64,000 bases of DNA from Enchytraeus crypticus (GCA_905160935.1 CAJHZI010000519.1:119501-183500); one strand, 5' to 3'. Positions 20,268 to 31,139 are shown, counted from the stretch's first letter. The notes: generated from the sequence alone by a model not told the origin. Made by a program: numbers and translations.

Positions 20268-20312
20268 TGAGGTTGAGAGAAAGAGAGAAAGAGAGAGAGA
20301 GAAGGAAACGGT
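19119..20312. repeat. (CT)n tract and about 1.05-kb (GA)n purine array
   Basis: A CT run at 19119-19158 is followed at 19264-20312 by GA-rich repeats with AGGGAGAG, AGAGAATGAG and AAGTGTGAGAGAAAG interruptions. Some interruptions recur in the same order, so part of the array is a duplication. The strand is almost purely purine. Confidence 0.95.
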
Positions 20313-20761
20313 GAGAGATGAAATATAATTATTATATATACATGTATATGTTAAATATTAAGCAATTAACAGTTACTTTTGAAATAATCCTCAGCTGACC
20401 AAACATTTTATTACGGACTGCTCTAATGTTACGGACTTTAAATGGACTCACTATACGCTAAGCTGGAGTTGTGACTTTCAAAGCACTCTAGTCATCTGCG
20501 TCAATGGAAAATCTTTTCCACTTCCATTTAGCACGTTCCACGCAGGAAAACTCACTCGTGAAGTATTGCTCACGAGGAAGGGTTTTAAATTTTGTACACA
20601 ATTGGTTTAAAGCAGAAATTTATGAGACGCTGCTCAATGGCGCGAGAGGGTAACAAATAGTACAATTCTGCTGAAATTTGAACTCCTGTTCTGCTTTACA
20701 GACAATATTAGAACGTAATATACTTCACCGAAATGTAGGCATTGATCATCTATTGGAATTA

Positions 20762-20801
20762 TATTCCGTGGACCTGCCAATTGGCAGTGCACTAAGAGAA
20801 A

Positions 20802-20839
<38 letters not shown>

Positions 20840-20850
20840 ATGAGAGATAA
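20762..20850 (+). mobile_element. LINE-C extreme 3' end with GA tail
   Basis: TATTCCGTGGACCTGCCAAT to GGCAGTGCACTAAGAG matches the last 40 bases of LINE-C, ending in a GA-rich tail. Confidence 0.65.
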
Positions 20851-21396
20851 ATGATGTGATTAAATCATTGTGGGATTCGTTGTTACTCTTTAGCTTATCT
20901 TCTTAGCTTATCGAATCTATATTTACATGTATAACATAACCTTTGTAAAGTAGAATTTAACTTTTGACAAAATATCCTTTCTAATGAAATTAGTTCTAAA
21001 ATACACACCGATATAATCGTACTGTACGCGTACATTTATGCAGTTTAGTATTCTCATAAATATATTTTAGACGAATAATCAAAATAGATAATCTAAATCG
21101 TAATCAAAAGTCTTAATGTTATATCCATTCCAAGAATAAAATACAAAAATACTTTCACTGATTTTTACCGCTCTCTGTCTACCCACAACACGACATTTCG
21201 AGGGATTACTTTCCACGTAATTCCAGAGAATTCCATTCAGTCTATATCCGCTCTAGCGAAACTTCCGTATGATTGGTCTCAAGTACAGACCTGTCAAGGG
21301 AGATGCCTGTACGGACCTTTTAACAAGGTCAAAACAGGGGCTTCGAATTTGGGAAGGAATTTTGGAAAGTAGATTTGCTGTAGTAATAGAAAGTAG
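20851..21396. other. No gene recognised
   Basis: AT-rich DNA without repeats or exons that I can identify. Confidence 0.5.
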
Positions 21397-21533
21397 ACTG
21401 GCTGAAGCCAGTGGCGACGTCTGTAAGATACTCGACCGCGGATCAGTATGTGCGAGGTTTCAATCCTGGGCCCGCCCGTCACTGACATCGCTTTCAAGTG
21501 AGGAAACTGACGTTAACTTTGGCTTTACCAGCT
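21397..21533 (+). mobile_element. SINE-A copy
   Basis: GAAGCCAGTGGCGACGTCTG to TTTACCAGCTTTAG; the B box is slightly changed (AGGTTTCAATCC). Confidence 0.88.
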
Positions 21534-21767
21534 TTAGATGAGCAACTATACCCCCCTTCTCAACATTAGTTTTGAAGTGGGACCTGAACCCCCTCTCTCT
21601 CCTGAGTTCAACCACTGCCTGTCAGACAAGACGCCCCCTGTGGGCCGCTCTAGTGACCGTCAAACATCTTAAGCGAGATGGATTTGCCAGGTTTTGATTC
21701 CTCCAGGAATTTTGCGATGATTGTCGTCGGTCATTTCCTGATAATTATGACGGAGTGCTGTACAAGA

Positions 21768-22322
21768 CGGTCAGTAAATGCCAGTAAATGGTCAGTAAAT
21801 GTCAGTAAATGGTCAGTAAATGGTCAGTAAATTGTCAGTAAATGGTCAGTAATGGTCAGTAAATGGTCAGTAAATGGTCAGGAAATGGTCAGTAAATGGT
21901 CAGTAAATGGTCAGTAAATCGTCAGTAAATCGTCAGGAAATTGTCAGTAAATGGTCAGTAAATGGTCAGTAAATGGTCAGTAAATGGTCAGTAAATCGTC
22001 AGTAAATCGTCAGTAAATCGTCAGGAAATGGTCAGTAAATGGTCAGTAAATCGTCAGTAAATCGTCAGTAAATCGTCAGGAAATTGTCAGTAAATGGTCA
22101 GTAAATCGTCAGTAAATCGTCAGTAAATCGTCAGGAAATTGTCAGTAAATGGTCAGTAAATGGTCAGTAAATCGTCAGTAAATGGTCAGTAAATGATCTG
22201 TAAATGGTCAGTAAATGATCTGTAAATGGTCAGTAAATTGTCAGTAAATGGTCAGTAATGGTCAGCAAATGGTCAGTATATGGTCAGCAAATGGTCAGTA
22301 AATGGTCAGTAAATGGTCAGTT
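21768..22322. repeat. 11-bp minisatellite (TCAGTAAATGG)
   Basis: About 50 units. Variants TCAGTAAATCG and TCAGGAAATTG occur in repeated blocks, showing larger-scale duplication. Confidence 0.95.
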
Positions 22323-22449
22323 CTGACCGTTACTCTATAAACGAAACGTCAATCGACGAGTTGTAAGTTTAGTCCACTCTGAACGAAAACGAGTGTAGAC
22401 AAACAATTAATATCGTCGTTTATAAACCTATATTGACGTCGAGCATTAG

Positions 22450-22605
22450 CAGCTCTAATTAATAAGCAGCTCTAATTAATTAGCAGATCTAATTAATTAG
22501 CAGCTCTAATTAATTAGCAGCTCTAATTAATTAGCAGCTCTAAGTAATTAGCAGCTCCAATTAATTAACAGCTCTAATCAATAAGCAGCTCTAATTCATT
22601 AGCAG
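22450..22605. repeat. 17-bp minisatellite (AGCAGCTCTAATTAATT)
   Basis: About nine units with small changes. Confidence 0.92.
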
Positions 22606-22900
22606 TTAACATTGGACGGTTTTACGGGCTGGGTTAGGCACACGAGTAATAGATCATGGAGAAATGAGAATAGATCGACTGATAACTTGAGTTGTTTCCT
22701 AAGAGATAAATTACGCAGATACTGGAGATCACAATGGAAAACTATGTATTCTAAAATATTTATCAAAATTTAAAGACAATATATGTAAAATTGACGTAAA
22801 CATTCAACACAACGTCATAGCTCACTCAGCAATATACCTAACTTTAATCTAATCCAATTTAAGCCTAAAACCTAACCTTAGCTAACTTTATTCAACCTAC

Positions 22901-23204
22901 CTTCGCAGCCATCTGTAATGGACTTCCGGTGTTCCTGAGGCGTAAACTCCAGAGAGCTGGAAAGTTTCCACAACTCTCCGTTGAGATCGACGGAGGCGAG
23001 GCAGCCCTGGTAGCCCACTCGAGAGAGGATCTGCTTGGGAAGCTCTTCGAAAAGGTTCTGAGGGATACCCGCCATGTAGATCCTGTCTGAGCCTGAACTG
23101 AGGTCATAGTGGATTGACCTTGAGTCTGGCAGGGTGTCGACACTGGGCGGTGAATCGTCTACTCGTATGATGTGTTGACTGACCACTGGACGCAGGATTC
23201 GAAC
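22901..23204 (-). CDS. NRXN: Neurexin exon: C-terminal half of LNS5
   Basis: This is a 304-bp exon, phase 0 in and phase 1 out (acceptor ATCGCAG|GTT, donor GAAG|GTAGGT). Key segments are SGSDRIYMAGIPQNLFEELP, LPKQILSRVGYQGCLASVDL and DGCEG. The GYQGCLASVDLNGEL signature is the conserved LNS5 end of neurexins, and DGCEG leads into the third EGF repeat. A short insertion (LEFTPQEHRKS) sits before the last cysteine relative to vertebrate proteins. The 3' splice site lies inside a sequence that resembles a tRNA T-arm. A 57-bp-arm palindrome occupies the intron just upstream. Identification as neurexin is firm; the choice of paralogue is not relevant because invertebrates usually carry a single gene. 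Confidence 0.93.
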
Positions 23205-23306
23205 CTGCGATAAGTAGTGTGCTGTGAAGAAGTGACTATTTAAGATCTCGACCGTAGTAAATCTCAGATAAGTATATATTAAAAGTGTCATATATGTAAA
23301 TAAATG

Positions 23307-23339
23307 TAAGCGCACAAGATGGCATTAGATACTTATTTA

Positions 23340-23380
<41 letters not shown>

Positions 23381-23416
23381 TATACAGTAAATAAGTATCT
23401 AATGCCATCTTGTGCG

Positions 23417-23420
<4 letters not shown>
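23307..23420. repeat. Large palindrome with TA core (57-bp arms)
   Basis: The left outer arm TAAGCGCACAAGATGGCATT then AGATACTTATTTACTG is matched exactly by its reverse complement ending at 23420. The middle is alternating TA. One mismatch is visible (position 23375 against 23352). Confidence 0.93.
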
Positions 23421-23459
<39 letters not shown>

Positions 23460-23605
23460 GTATACGATGTATATACACAATTGTATACATGTATATATAT
23501 ATACATGTATGTGTGTTTATATATAAATGTACATAAATGTACATATACATACATTTACATGTATATATATATGTACATACAAAATTATACACAGGTACAG
23601 CCACA
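23421..23605. repeat. (TA)n and TACATG microsatellite
   Basis: TA runs and ATGTACAT motifs; the predicted tyrosine/isoleucine proteins are low complexity. Confidence 0.9.
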
Positions 23606-23739
23606 AATTAATATCAAGTCAATAGATATAAAGTTATAAACCTGTGTTGACTAATTAAATACACTCATCACCGGCTGAAACAAAAACTACAAATTAAAGG
23701 AATTACTTTCCAAAGATGACAGTAAACTCCAACAATTTA

Positions 23740-23978
23740 TAAATTAACGAATTTATCAATTAATAATACAATCAATCACTAAATTAATTGATTTATCAAT
23801 TAATAAATCACTCAATCAATAAATTGATTGATTTATCAATTAATAAATCAATCAATTAATTAATTGATTTATCACTTATTAAATCAATAGATAAATAAAC
23901 TAATTTATGAATTAGTAAATCAATCAATCAATACATAAAATGATTTATCAACTAATCAATCTATCAATCAATTATCTG
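23740..23978. repeat. ATCA/TTGATTTATCAATTAATAAATCA array
   Basis: About 40-bp units mix ATCA and TTAATAAATCA. The array ends close to the donor of exon 23987-24163. Confidence 0.9.
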
Positions 23979-23986
23979 AACCCTAC

Positions 23987-24163
23987 CACGTGCCACCTCT
24001 TGTCGTTGAGGGGTCTACCGTGCCTGTGGTGAAGAGTTCTGGGTCCACTGCCCACATCAAACACCAGCCTCACATGACCTCCGATAAGCTCTACAGCGAA
24101 GAAGTCTCCACCGTGACCCAGACCACTGTAGAGAATCAGGCCCTCAGCCTGGGTCGTCTTCAT
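23987..24163 (-). CDS. NRXN: Neurexin exon: LNS5 core
   Basis: The exon has 59 codons and is phase 0 at both ends, between acceptor CCGCAG|ATG and donor GTG|GTAGGG. It encodes KTTQAEGLILYSGLGHGGDF, then FAVELIGGHVRLVFDVGSGP, then RPLNDKRWHV. This is the typical LNS beta-sandwich pattern (GLILYS, DFFAVELxGG, VFDxGSGP, LNDxxWH) and is closest to neurexin LNS5. The leading ATG is an internal methionine, not a start. Joining it to the next exon gives WHVVRILRPVVSQHIIRVDD, which aligns without gaps to the matching stretch of vertebrate neurexin-1 as I recall it. A TTGA-type array begins about 14 bases past the donor. Confidence 0.92.
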
Positions 24164-24204
24164 CTGCGGTCAGTGGAAGTAAAGTGATTGTTGAAAATCA
24201 ATGA

Positions 24205-24395
24205 GTTAATCAGGCAATCAATCGATCAGTAGAGCAAACAATCAATCATTCATTCAATAAGAATGTAAAGTCCGGTTTCTCGCCATAAGACAATGTCAAG
24301 GACATATTGATAATAATAATAATAATAATAAAGGTTTAATGTCCGTTTCCTCAACCAGGGATGATGTCAGGGACGTCATCCCTGGATATTGATAT
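24205..24395 (+). repeat. ATCA run plus two repeat F fragments
   Basis: AATGTAAAGTCCGGTTTCTC and GTTTAATGTCCGTTTCCTCA with GATGATGTCAGGGACGTC match family F. An ATA run lies between. Confidence 0.75.
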
Positions 24396-24470
24396 ATGGA
24401 TATCTATCGGGCCCGGTTCGAATCTTAGTCGAAACGACTTTTTAAGATAACCATTGCGATACTGCGATAT

Positions 24471-24535
24471 TTTCTCGCCAGTCACTGACATCGCTTTCGA
24501 GTTAGGAAACTGACGTTAATATTAGCTTTACCATT
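24471..24535 (+). mobile_element. SINE-A tail fragment
   Basis: TCGCCAGTCACTGACATCGC to AATATTAGCTTTACC matches the 3' half. Confidence 0.7.
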
Positions 24536-25019
24536 AGCTTTAAACGGATGTGAAAATGTGCTATGCTACTAAACGGAAGCAATACATTTAGTTTTGAACT
24601 CAAATTTTGTGAAAATATTCCGTTTAAACGCAAAAAGGCATAGTCTCATAACTGGTTATTGATTATCTTTTTCAGCGTCTGTGTTAGTTAGCTTTAATAC
24701 AACATGTGCAGTTCTTTGAAGATAAAAGTTATACATTTCCGCACTCTACAAAGTCAATGCCTAATTTATTATTACTATTATTATTATTTATTTATTTATT
24801 TTTTCTTTGTAATTTTACCCCGGTGTAAAGAACCTGAAGTGTGATAAAAACGATTCAAGCAATACGTGCTGAATCGCCGCCCGGCTACTCGAGGTCATCA
24901 ATCGGCTTAAAAGAATTGTTGAAGCAGACTGCATTAAATCTTTGCAAAGTCATGGAAAGCCTTTGCCAAAGAAAATATGTTTCTCACTTATCGCCAGTTT
25001 TCTCTACAATAAGTCTGCA

Positions 25020-25110
25020 TATTATTATTATTATTATTATCATTATTATTATTATTATCGTTATTAATTTTTATTTATTTATTTATTTATTTATTATCTA
25101 TTAATCTATT
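25020..25110. repeat. (ATT)n and (ATTT)n microsatellite
   Basis: The run ends about seven bases from the neurexin donor at 25122. Confidence 0.92.
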
Positions 25111-25122
25111 TATTAGACCCAC

Positions 25123-25379
25123 CGAGAACTGAATGCTGAAAGTGGCGTACACTCTGAGATTCGTCTCCAGGTATGAAGCGGTCGTATGGAATGAAACAGG
25201 AAATTGAAGTCTCGTCGTATCCATATGGACTCTCTCGGATGCCTCAGGGAGTCTCAATCCCGAGGAAGAATTGGCGGAGATATCAAAGCGGTTACGGGCT
25301 TCCCGGATCAGTCGTCTCCGGACAGGATTAGACGGACCCGGCCTGTCCGAGGATTGACGGACAGTAGTGGATTGACTTC
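25123..25379 (-). CDS. NRXN: Neurexin exon: linker and start of LNS5 (partial gene, first exon seen)
   Basis: This is the most upstream neurexin exon I can recognise. Neurexins are presynaptic single-pass adhesion receptors that bind neuroligins and other postsynaptic partners. The last third reads LQFPVSFHTTASYLETNLRV followed by YATFSIQFS, which fits the start of the fifth laminin-G/LNS domain. The donor is TCG|GTGGGT (phase 0). The acceptor chosen is CTCTCCAG|GA (phase 1), which leaves 85 codons. The frame stays open to another acceptor, TTGTTACAG, that would extend the exon to 25421 in the same phase. The first half (about 55 codons, Ser/Arg-rich, with DRPGPSNPVRRRLIREAR) does not resemble the usual LNS4-LNS5 linker and sits where vertebrate splice site 3 falls. 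The antisense strand is also open here; I take that as a shadow. Confidence 0.8.
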
Positions 25380-25682
25380 CTGGAGAGATTGCTTGAAGAC
25401 TGTTGTTTGTCTGCAGACTGTCTGTAACAATTAATCAATAAACTATAATCCATTTATCAATCAATCAATAAAAATTTAACGTTCAAATAGACAGGAGAAT
25501 ATCAAATACAGCCAATCGATCAATCTATCAATAAATCTCGTAGATAAAGTCAAAATAGGCTAAATAAGAAAATGTTATATCCGATCAATAAATTAATCAC
25601 ATAGGGAGAGTCAAATTAGGCTAAATAATGTAATGACAATTAACTTTATAGCGGCAAATACCAAAATCCATCGAAGACCAAT

Positions 25683-25815
25683 GGTATTTCAAAAGGAATG
25701 TTAGCTTATTTAAAGATCCACTCGTATGTGAACAACAAGAGGAAAATGGAAGACAGATGGAAGCGCTATATACCATGGACCTGCCAGTAGACAGTGCACT
25801 GATAGAGAAATGTAA
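25683..25815 (+). mobile_element. LINE-C 3' end
   Basis: GGAATGTTAGCTTATTTAAA to CAGTAGACAGTGCACTGA; frames are broken but the codons for RYIPWTCQ remain. Confidence 0.75.
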
Positions 25816-26274
25816 TAAACTAGTAGTCGATAATCACAATCGATCTTAAAAGGTCTAGTCTTACGATCAATATTGATAGCCTGGCGCGGATCGAGGGGGG
25901 AAAGATAAGGGGATACACTCACTCGGTGAGACGAGCGCAGTAGTGAAATAATTTTGAACCTTCCCCCTACAGAATTTTTTCTTGTTGCACCACATGACCG
26001 GATTAGTTAGGGCGTAAGCAAAAAATGTGTTTCCATCCCCCCCCCCTTAAAAGAATTCCTGCATCCGTCACTGAGTATTGCATCCATGATTTGAAATGAA
26101 TCGATTATGAGAAATAAAATGTTAGCAAGACGCCACCGTTGAGACACTCATTTGCCTCTGATGATCAAAGATAAATCACTTCAAGGGGAGAGGAGGTAAA
26201 TTCCTTATGAGCTTGTAACGTCAATTAAAATATGACTTGATCCCGGAGCGGTTAAATAAAACAGGTATTTTCTG

Positions 26275-26330
26275 ATAACAATAATAAAGATTTAACGTCC
26301 GTTTCCTCATCCAGGGATGATGTCAGGGAC
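26275..26330 (+). repeat. Repeat F copy
   Basis: GATTTAACGTCCGTTTCCTC to GATGATGTCAGGGACGTCCC. Confidence 0.75.
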
Positions 26331-26579
26331 GTCCCCACAGTACACATCACTACAGATCAATTCATCCAAACCAATCTGCAAAAGAAATAAGCTGAGGAGA
26401 AGTAGGTCCTAAACGAAAGCCAGTCCGATGATCAAAAATGGTCAGGGTAGATTGAATATGTCTACGGTGGGAAAAGGTAAGTCTTAAGCTTGCTATAGAA
26501 AGTGAAAGAGAAAAACAAGAGCGAAGATTAGCAGGTAGAGAGTTCCAGATTGTGGGTGCTGCGTAAGAAAATTATATTA

Positions 26580-26628
26580 TCTCTTTTAGTGCACTGCTTA
26601 CTGCCAGGTCCATGGTATATTACGCGTA
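26580..26628 (-). mobile_element. LINE-C extreme 3' end
   Basis: TTTTAGTGCACTGCTTACTG and CCAGGTCCATGGTATATTAC are the reverse complement of the LINE-C terminus. Confidence 0.65.
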
Positions 26629-26629
26629 T

Positions 26630-27225
26630 AAAAACGCTTGTTTATTGTTGTTGTTTTATTTCTTCTCGATCATCCGCGTTCCTCTTCATATATAATCCAT
26701 ATATTACTAAATTGGGGATCCGACTCCCAAATCCTCTCCAGTTAGCATCCAGATTTCTATGGAAGGAGAGTCAGGGATGCGCAGGATCGGGCGAGATATT
26801 TATGGACCTCAGAGGCTTAGACGCCGGACTCCATTGAATGGACTACAGAGGGACTTTTGTAAAACTGGTGCATCGGCAGAATGATGTTTAAACACCGACC
26901 TTTTATGATGATTTAATATATAACCTGTAATTAATTAATATTGTCCTATAATCCGAATGTAAAATACTGGCTGAAATGGTTACTTATTTGCACTTTTAGA
27001 CTCTTAATATTGACAATTTATTTACCATAAATATCGATTTATTTTATTAATTACTGTCACCAGCCTAAACAGTTTAGCATCGCGGAGATTAAGAGAGGGC
27101 TAGGGGGATAGGCACCATGAATTCGGTGTTCAACCCCCAATTTTCTTGCACATATAAATATATATGGACAGGAATCAGCGCACCCCATTTAGCCCCCATA
27201 TTAGTCCCCTCTATTTCATGACCCC
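26630..27225. other. No gene recognised
   Basis: A moderately GC-rich stretch at 26700-26870 has no coding frame matching a known domain. The rest is AT-rich. Confidence 0.45.
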
Positions 27226-27227
27226 AG

Positions 27228-27325
27228 TCTCTCCATCCTTGTCTCTCCTTCTACGACACGCGCAGTCACCGGTTGATCTATTCTTCAAACAACCCGGACA
27301 CAACACGGGGACGCGTAAATTGGTA
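27228..27325 (+). repeat. Repeat E fragment
   Basis: CTTCTACGACACGCGCAGTC and CAAACAACCCGGACACAACA match the end of family E. Confidence 0.75.
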
Positions 27326-27737
27326 AAACCTGAAATAAATCCAAGCCTTCCCGCAAGATGGGGAGAAAAATTTCTGCGCTAAATATTAACTAATCCTTTT
27401 TGTCTGATTCCTGTGACAAATCTCGACTCTCAAAAGATTTTCTTATTTCCAAGAAGAAAATTATTTCTGGCTGTTTCTTCTGCTCGCAAGTCGGGGTTGA
27501 AATATGATTTTCCCGATGTTCATTTGTTGCTAAATCCGAAAAGCAAGCCGTACCATAAACCAATTGTTGTGCAGTCATATCGTCAGATATATCACTGACA
27601 AAATTGCTTTAACTGCCCGCAGAATGGCCCGAATTAACTAGAAAGATCGGCCGCTTTATTAATAGGCATTGCAGATAAGAGATGGATTGAAAAAAATGTA
27701 CAAATATTTTGCTGGTCCATTTAATAGCGGCTTGATT

Positions 27738-27814
27738 AACATAAATCTGGCTGCTTTGTTCAATCAAAACAAATATGTAAATCTGGCTGCTTTGTTCAAT
27801 CAAAAACAAATATG
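27738..27814. repeat. 39-bp tandem duplication
   Basis: Two copies of AAATCTGGCTGCTTTGTTCA followed by ATCAAAACAAATATG. Confidence 0.85.
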
Positions 27815-28117
27815 ACGACGGTGGAATGAGAGTATAAATAGAACAGCCGCTTAGTTTAAAAAGATAATATTAACAATGTTTCACTATTTTGTCTTCATCA
27901 ATCCCACTCACATATGAAGGTCGATTTATAAAAAATTAGCTTTCAGATTAACTTTCTTAAATGTAAATAATCTTGCTGAAGGCTTTAAGAATAGTCTGCA
28001 CTTTTATCGCGACTTGCATTTCTTCAAGATATACTGCAATTGGTTGAATAGTTGCAGTTTCAGCGAAAACGAACAGGAAGAAGCCGTAGCTTCGTTTCCT
28101 TTCTAATTGAGTATAAA

Positions 28118-28253
28118 GAAGCCGGTAAGCTAAGGTTAACGTCAGTTTCCTCACTCGAAAGCTATGTCAGTGACGGGAAAACACAGGATTTGAACCCCGC
28201 ACATACTGATCCGCGGTCGAGTATCTTACCGACTTCGCCACTGGCACCAGCCT
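28118..28253 (-). mobile_element. SINE-A copy
   Basis: Complete, ending GACTTCGCCACTGGCACCAG; reversed B box GGATTTGAACCCC. Confidence 0.87.
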
Positions 28254-28259
28254 AAGCAG

Positions 28260-30085
28260 ATAGCTTTCTGTTCTCATAGTAAAACGCTTGAATTTTCCAG
28301 ATATGAGCTGATGCTAGGATACAAATGATTAGGCATTAATATTCCATAGATCAATTGGAGTTTACACTGGTAAATACTGCTATTAATCCAACTGCAAGGT
28401 CTACAGAAACAAAGTTTATACAGACAAAATTATCAATCTTAAGGGAACATGAGAGAAAACTAAAATAAATCAAACTAAATTATCTAAATTAAACTATTGC
28501 AATTAGAAACTAAACTAAAATTAAATAAGCTAATTAATTTAAAACAAAACTAAACTAAAGAGGTCAGAGCTATGTAAACAGAAGCGCAAACAAGCAAATG
28601 AAGAGGAATCCTGAATGTGATTGCGGAGGATTTAAGTTAAGCGAGCTTGACAAATAAGCTCACTAAGTAACTACATTTGAAAGGCAAAGAAATGGAGCGT
28701 AGAGCATTTGATTTGTAGTCTCGTTAGTGAACTCAATTCCGTTCGGACTGAGATCTTCACAAATCTCTTCATTCGATGAAAGAGTTGATTTAGATGAAAG
28801 CTACGTTTAGAAATGACTTTAGACTTGCAAATTATGCGTTTTTATGTTTTACGAACATCTGAGGAAAACGTGAGAGGGCAAACTGTTTTAATCTATATCG
28901 CGCCTTCCTCGTCAAGTAGCAATTAATAGATTAGATCTTGAAATAAGGACCTAACGACCCAAAAAATACTACCAGTGCACTCTGTGCAGCTTAGCCTATA
29001 TACTCTTGATCTACATCTAAATGTTCTGCTTGCAATCAAACGTTAAAATTGCTGTGTTTCAAACATATACATTAGAACATCTAAACATCTAATGTAGATC
29101 TACAAACATCTACATTGTTTTTATTATTTGAACAATGGTATATATTAGTGCCGTCACGTCCTTTATAACCGATCACACATAAGGTTGATCTTTCTGTGTG
29201 CATGCACATATGTATGTCAGAATTGTATATGATGTGATGAGTAAATCAATAAATAAATAAATCAATCAAATTAAATTATTTCAGAAAGTGACAAATAATT
29301 GTTACTTCTAAAAAAGATTTGGATGTCTCCTTGTCCTGATAAAAAAAACCAATATTTATTCTACAGTCTCGACTTACAGAGTGCACCTGAAAGAATGCAA
29401 CAATTGATTGCTTATCTTGCGGAACTCTAAGTTATATGTCAATTCATAATTGGATAATCCATAATTCACTCTACTTTGAAGGCTCAACTTAGCCCTCCCC
29501 AACCGAAACACTGGCTACGCCTCTATTTTATATCTATTTGTGCGGTTCACTTATTTGACGCTATGCTGAAATCCTCCTAAAGAATTCGTAGTCCAGCGTA
29601 GTCAACTGAGGTTTAGCTCTCTCTGCGGCATAGATTCGTATTCGGTTCTAACCGATATGAAGCCTTCGGGTAGCAGTTAATTCTACTCTAAATCTGGACA
29701 CTTATCTAAACACTTATAAAACATAAATCTATTATAGATTTTTTTTGACGAAAATCTATTATAGATTTTCGCTTGCACTTGAAACATTTCTCTGATTTCT
29801 GTAAAAGACATGCACCAGGAATCTGAAGTGTTGAAAAAGTTGTAGACAGAATTTAGTCGATGATCGGCCCATGGGACAGCTACATAAGTTATCCTCTCTG
29901 AGTCACGTGACGTTACAACATGTAGAGCTGTCGATGTGCAATAGGTTCTCCGCATAGGTTTAAATACTTTAAAACATTGAATGTGTTGAATGTTCTAATG
30001 CTTTAATGTACTGGGGATTGCTTTATTGTTCTTTAATCCTAATACGATTTCGCTGATATGGAAGGATAAAGATGCAGAGGAAGAC
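28260..30085. other. No gene recognised
   Basis: About 1.8 kb of AT-rich sequence. Small duplications are seen (ATAATAGATTTTTTTTG against ATTATAGATTTTCG at 29725-29770; ACATCTAAACATCTA at 29080). Open frames show no domain. Confidence 0.5.
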
Positions 30086-30087
30086 TG

Positions 30088-30212
30088 AGACGACGAATGT
30101 TAGATAATTAAATGATCCACTAGTATGTGGACATGAATAGGAAAACGGAAGATAGAGAAGAGTGGACGCAATATATGCTATGGACCTGCCAGTGGGCAGT
30201 GCACTGAAAGAA
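30088..30212 (+). mobile_element. LINE-C 3' end
   Basis: GAGACGACGAATGTTAGATA to GTGGGCAGTGCACTGAAAG; the codons for MLD, RRKT and PWTCQ regions are recognisable. Confidence 0.75.
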
Positions 30213-30680
30213 AGATGTCTTTTCTACACTATAAAGTTAGTGTAATCTCTATAATTAAAACTAATTAATGGTCACTATTAGATTTTAAAAAAGGGATGCA
30301 AATTAAGAATCAGGCAGACAAGTCAAAATCCAATAAGAAAATGCATGCTAATTTTCAATACGTTAGAACTACCTTGCACCGGTTTCCGTTAGCGACAGAG
30401 TAAGCGCACACTGAAAGTACTGTCATATAAAAATTTGGCGAGAGCGCTCCGGTGGAAAATTCAATCCCAATGTTTACTCGTCAAAAACGTCAAGACGTTG
30501 CGGGAATTCAATTTCACCAGCTTCACGGATTTAGTTTCTGTCTTTAGACAATAATAAGCGGCCGCTAGGTGGAATACGCACGTGCGGTCACTACTGTAGA
30601 AATGTTTTCTTGCCTAGCATTACAGTACAGTTCCAACCCTGGTTACACTGAGATTTAAGAGAAGAAGATGATGATAAAAA

Positions 30681-30785
30681 GTTGTAAAGCTAAGGTTAAC
30701 GTCAGTTTCCTCACTCGAAAGCGATGTCAGTGACGGGTGAGCCCAGGATTTGAACCCGCACATACTGATCCGCGGTCGAATATCA
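30681..30785 (-). mobile_element. SINE-A copy, 5'-truncated
   Basis: AAAGCTAAGGTTAACGTCAG to GATCCGCGGTCGAATATC. Confidence 0.85.
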
Positions 30786-30999
30786 GATGAAGTTTGGTAA
30801 GATACTATACAATTGATTGCATTACTATCATCGGTAAGATACAATACAATGATTGCATTACTATAGAATTAATTCAATATAGTTGCATGTCTTGTCAAGT
30901 AATTAAATGCATCATTTAACACTACAGTGCTCAAGTAATTGAATGCAATGAAATAAAGTGCCACTAAGCAAACAAGGCACTGCGAGACAAGGCAGTGTA

Positions 31000-31135
31000 G
31001 TGAGATGTCGTGCCATACTTTGGACTGATTTTCTGGATTTTGGAATTTGCACCGTTTTGGACCTTCTTTTTTGCTCGCCGGCTTGATTTTATTTCAATAG
31101 TGCTGATGTTGTCATTTATGATTGTAGCTCTCTAA
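31000..31135 (-). repeat. Repeat G copy
   Basis: On the plus strand TTTTGGAATTTGCACCGTTT, TTTTTTGCTCGCCGGCTTGA and TAGTGCTGATGTTGTCATT are the reverse complement of family G. Confidence 0.75.
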
Positions 31136-31139
31136 TTGT

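Noticed and set aside
29683..29955. Minus-strand 90-codon frame with SERITYVAVPWADHRLNSVY, loosely like the end of a neurexin LNS4 domain
   Set aside because: Only scattered matches, no convincing splice sites, and no phase match to the 25379 exon.
30360..30420. Minus-strand CAYSVANGNRCK with an acceptor-like CAG and donor-like GTAGTT
   Set aside because: Only 38 bases, no EGF pattern beyond two cysteines, and weak splice sites.
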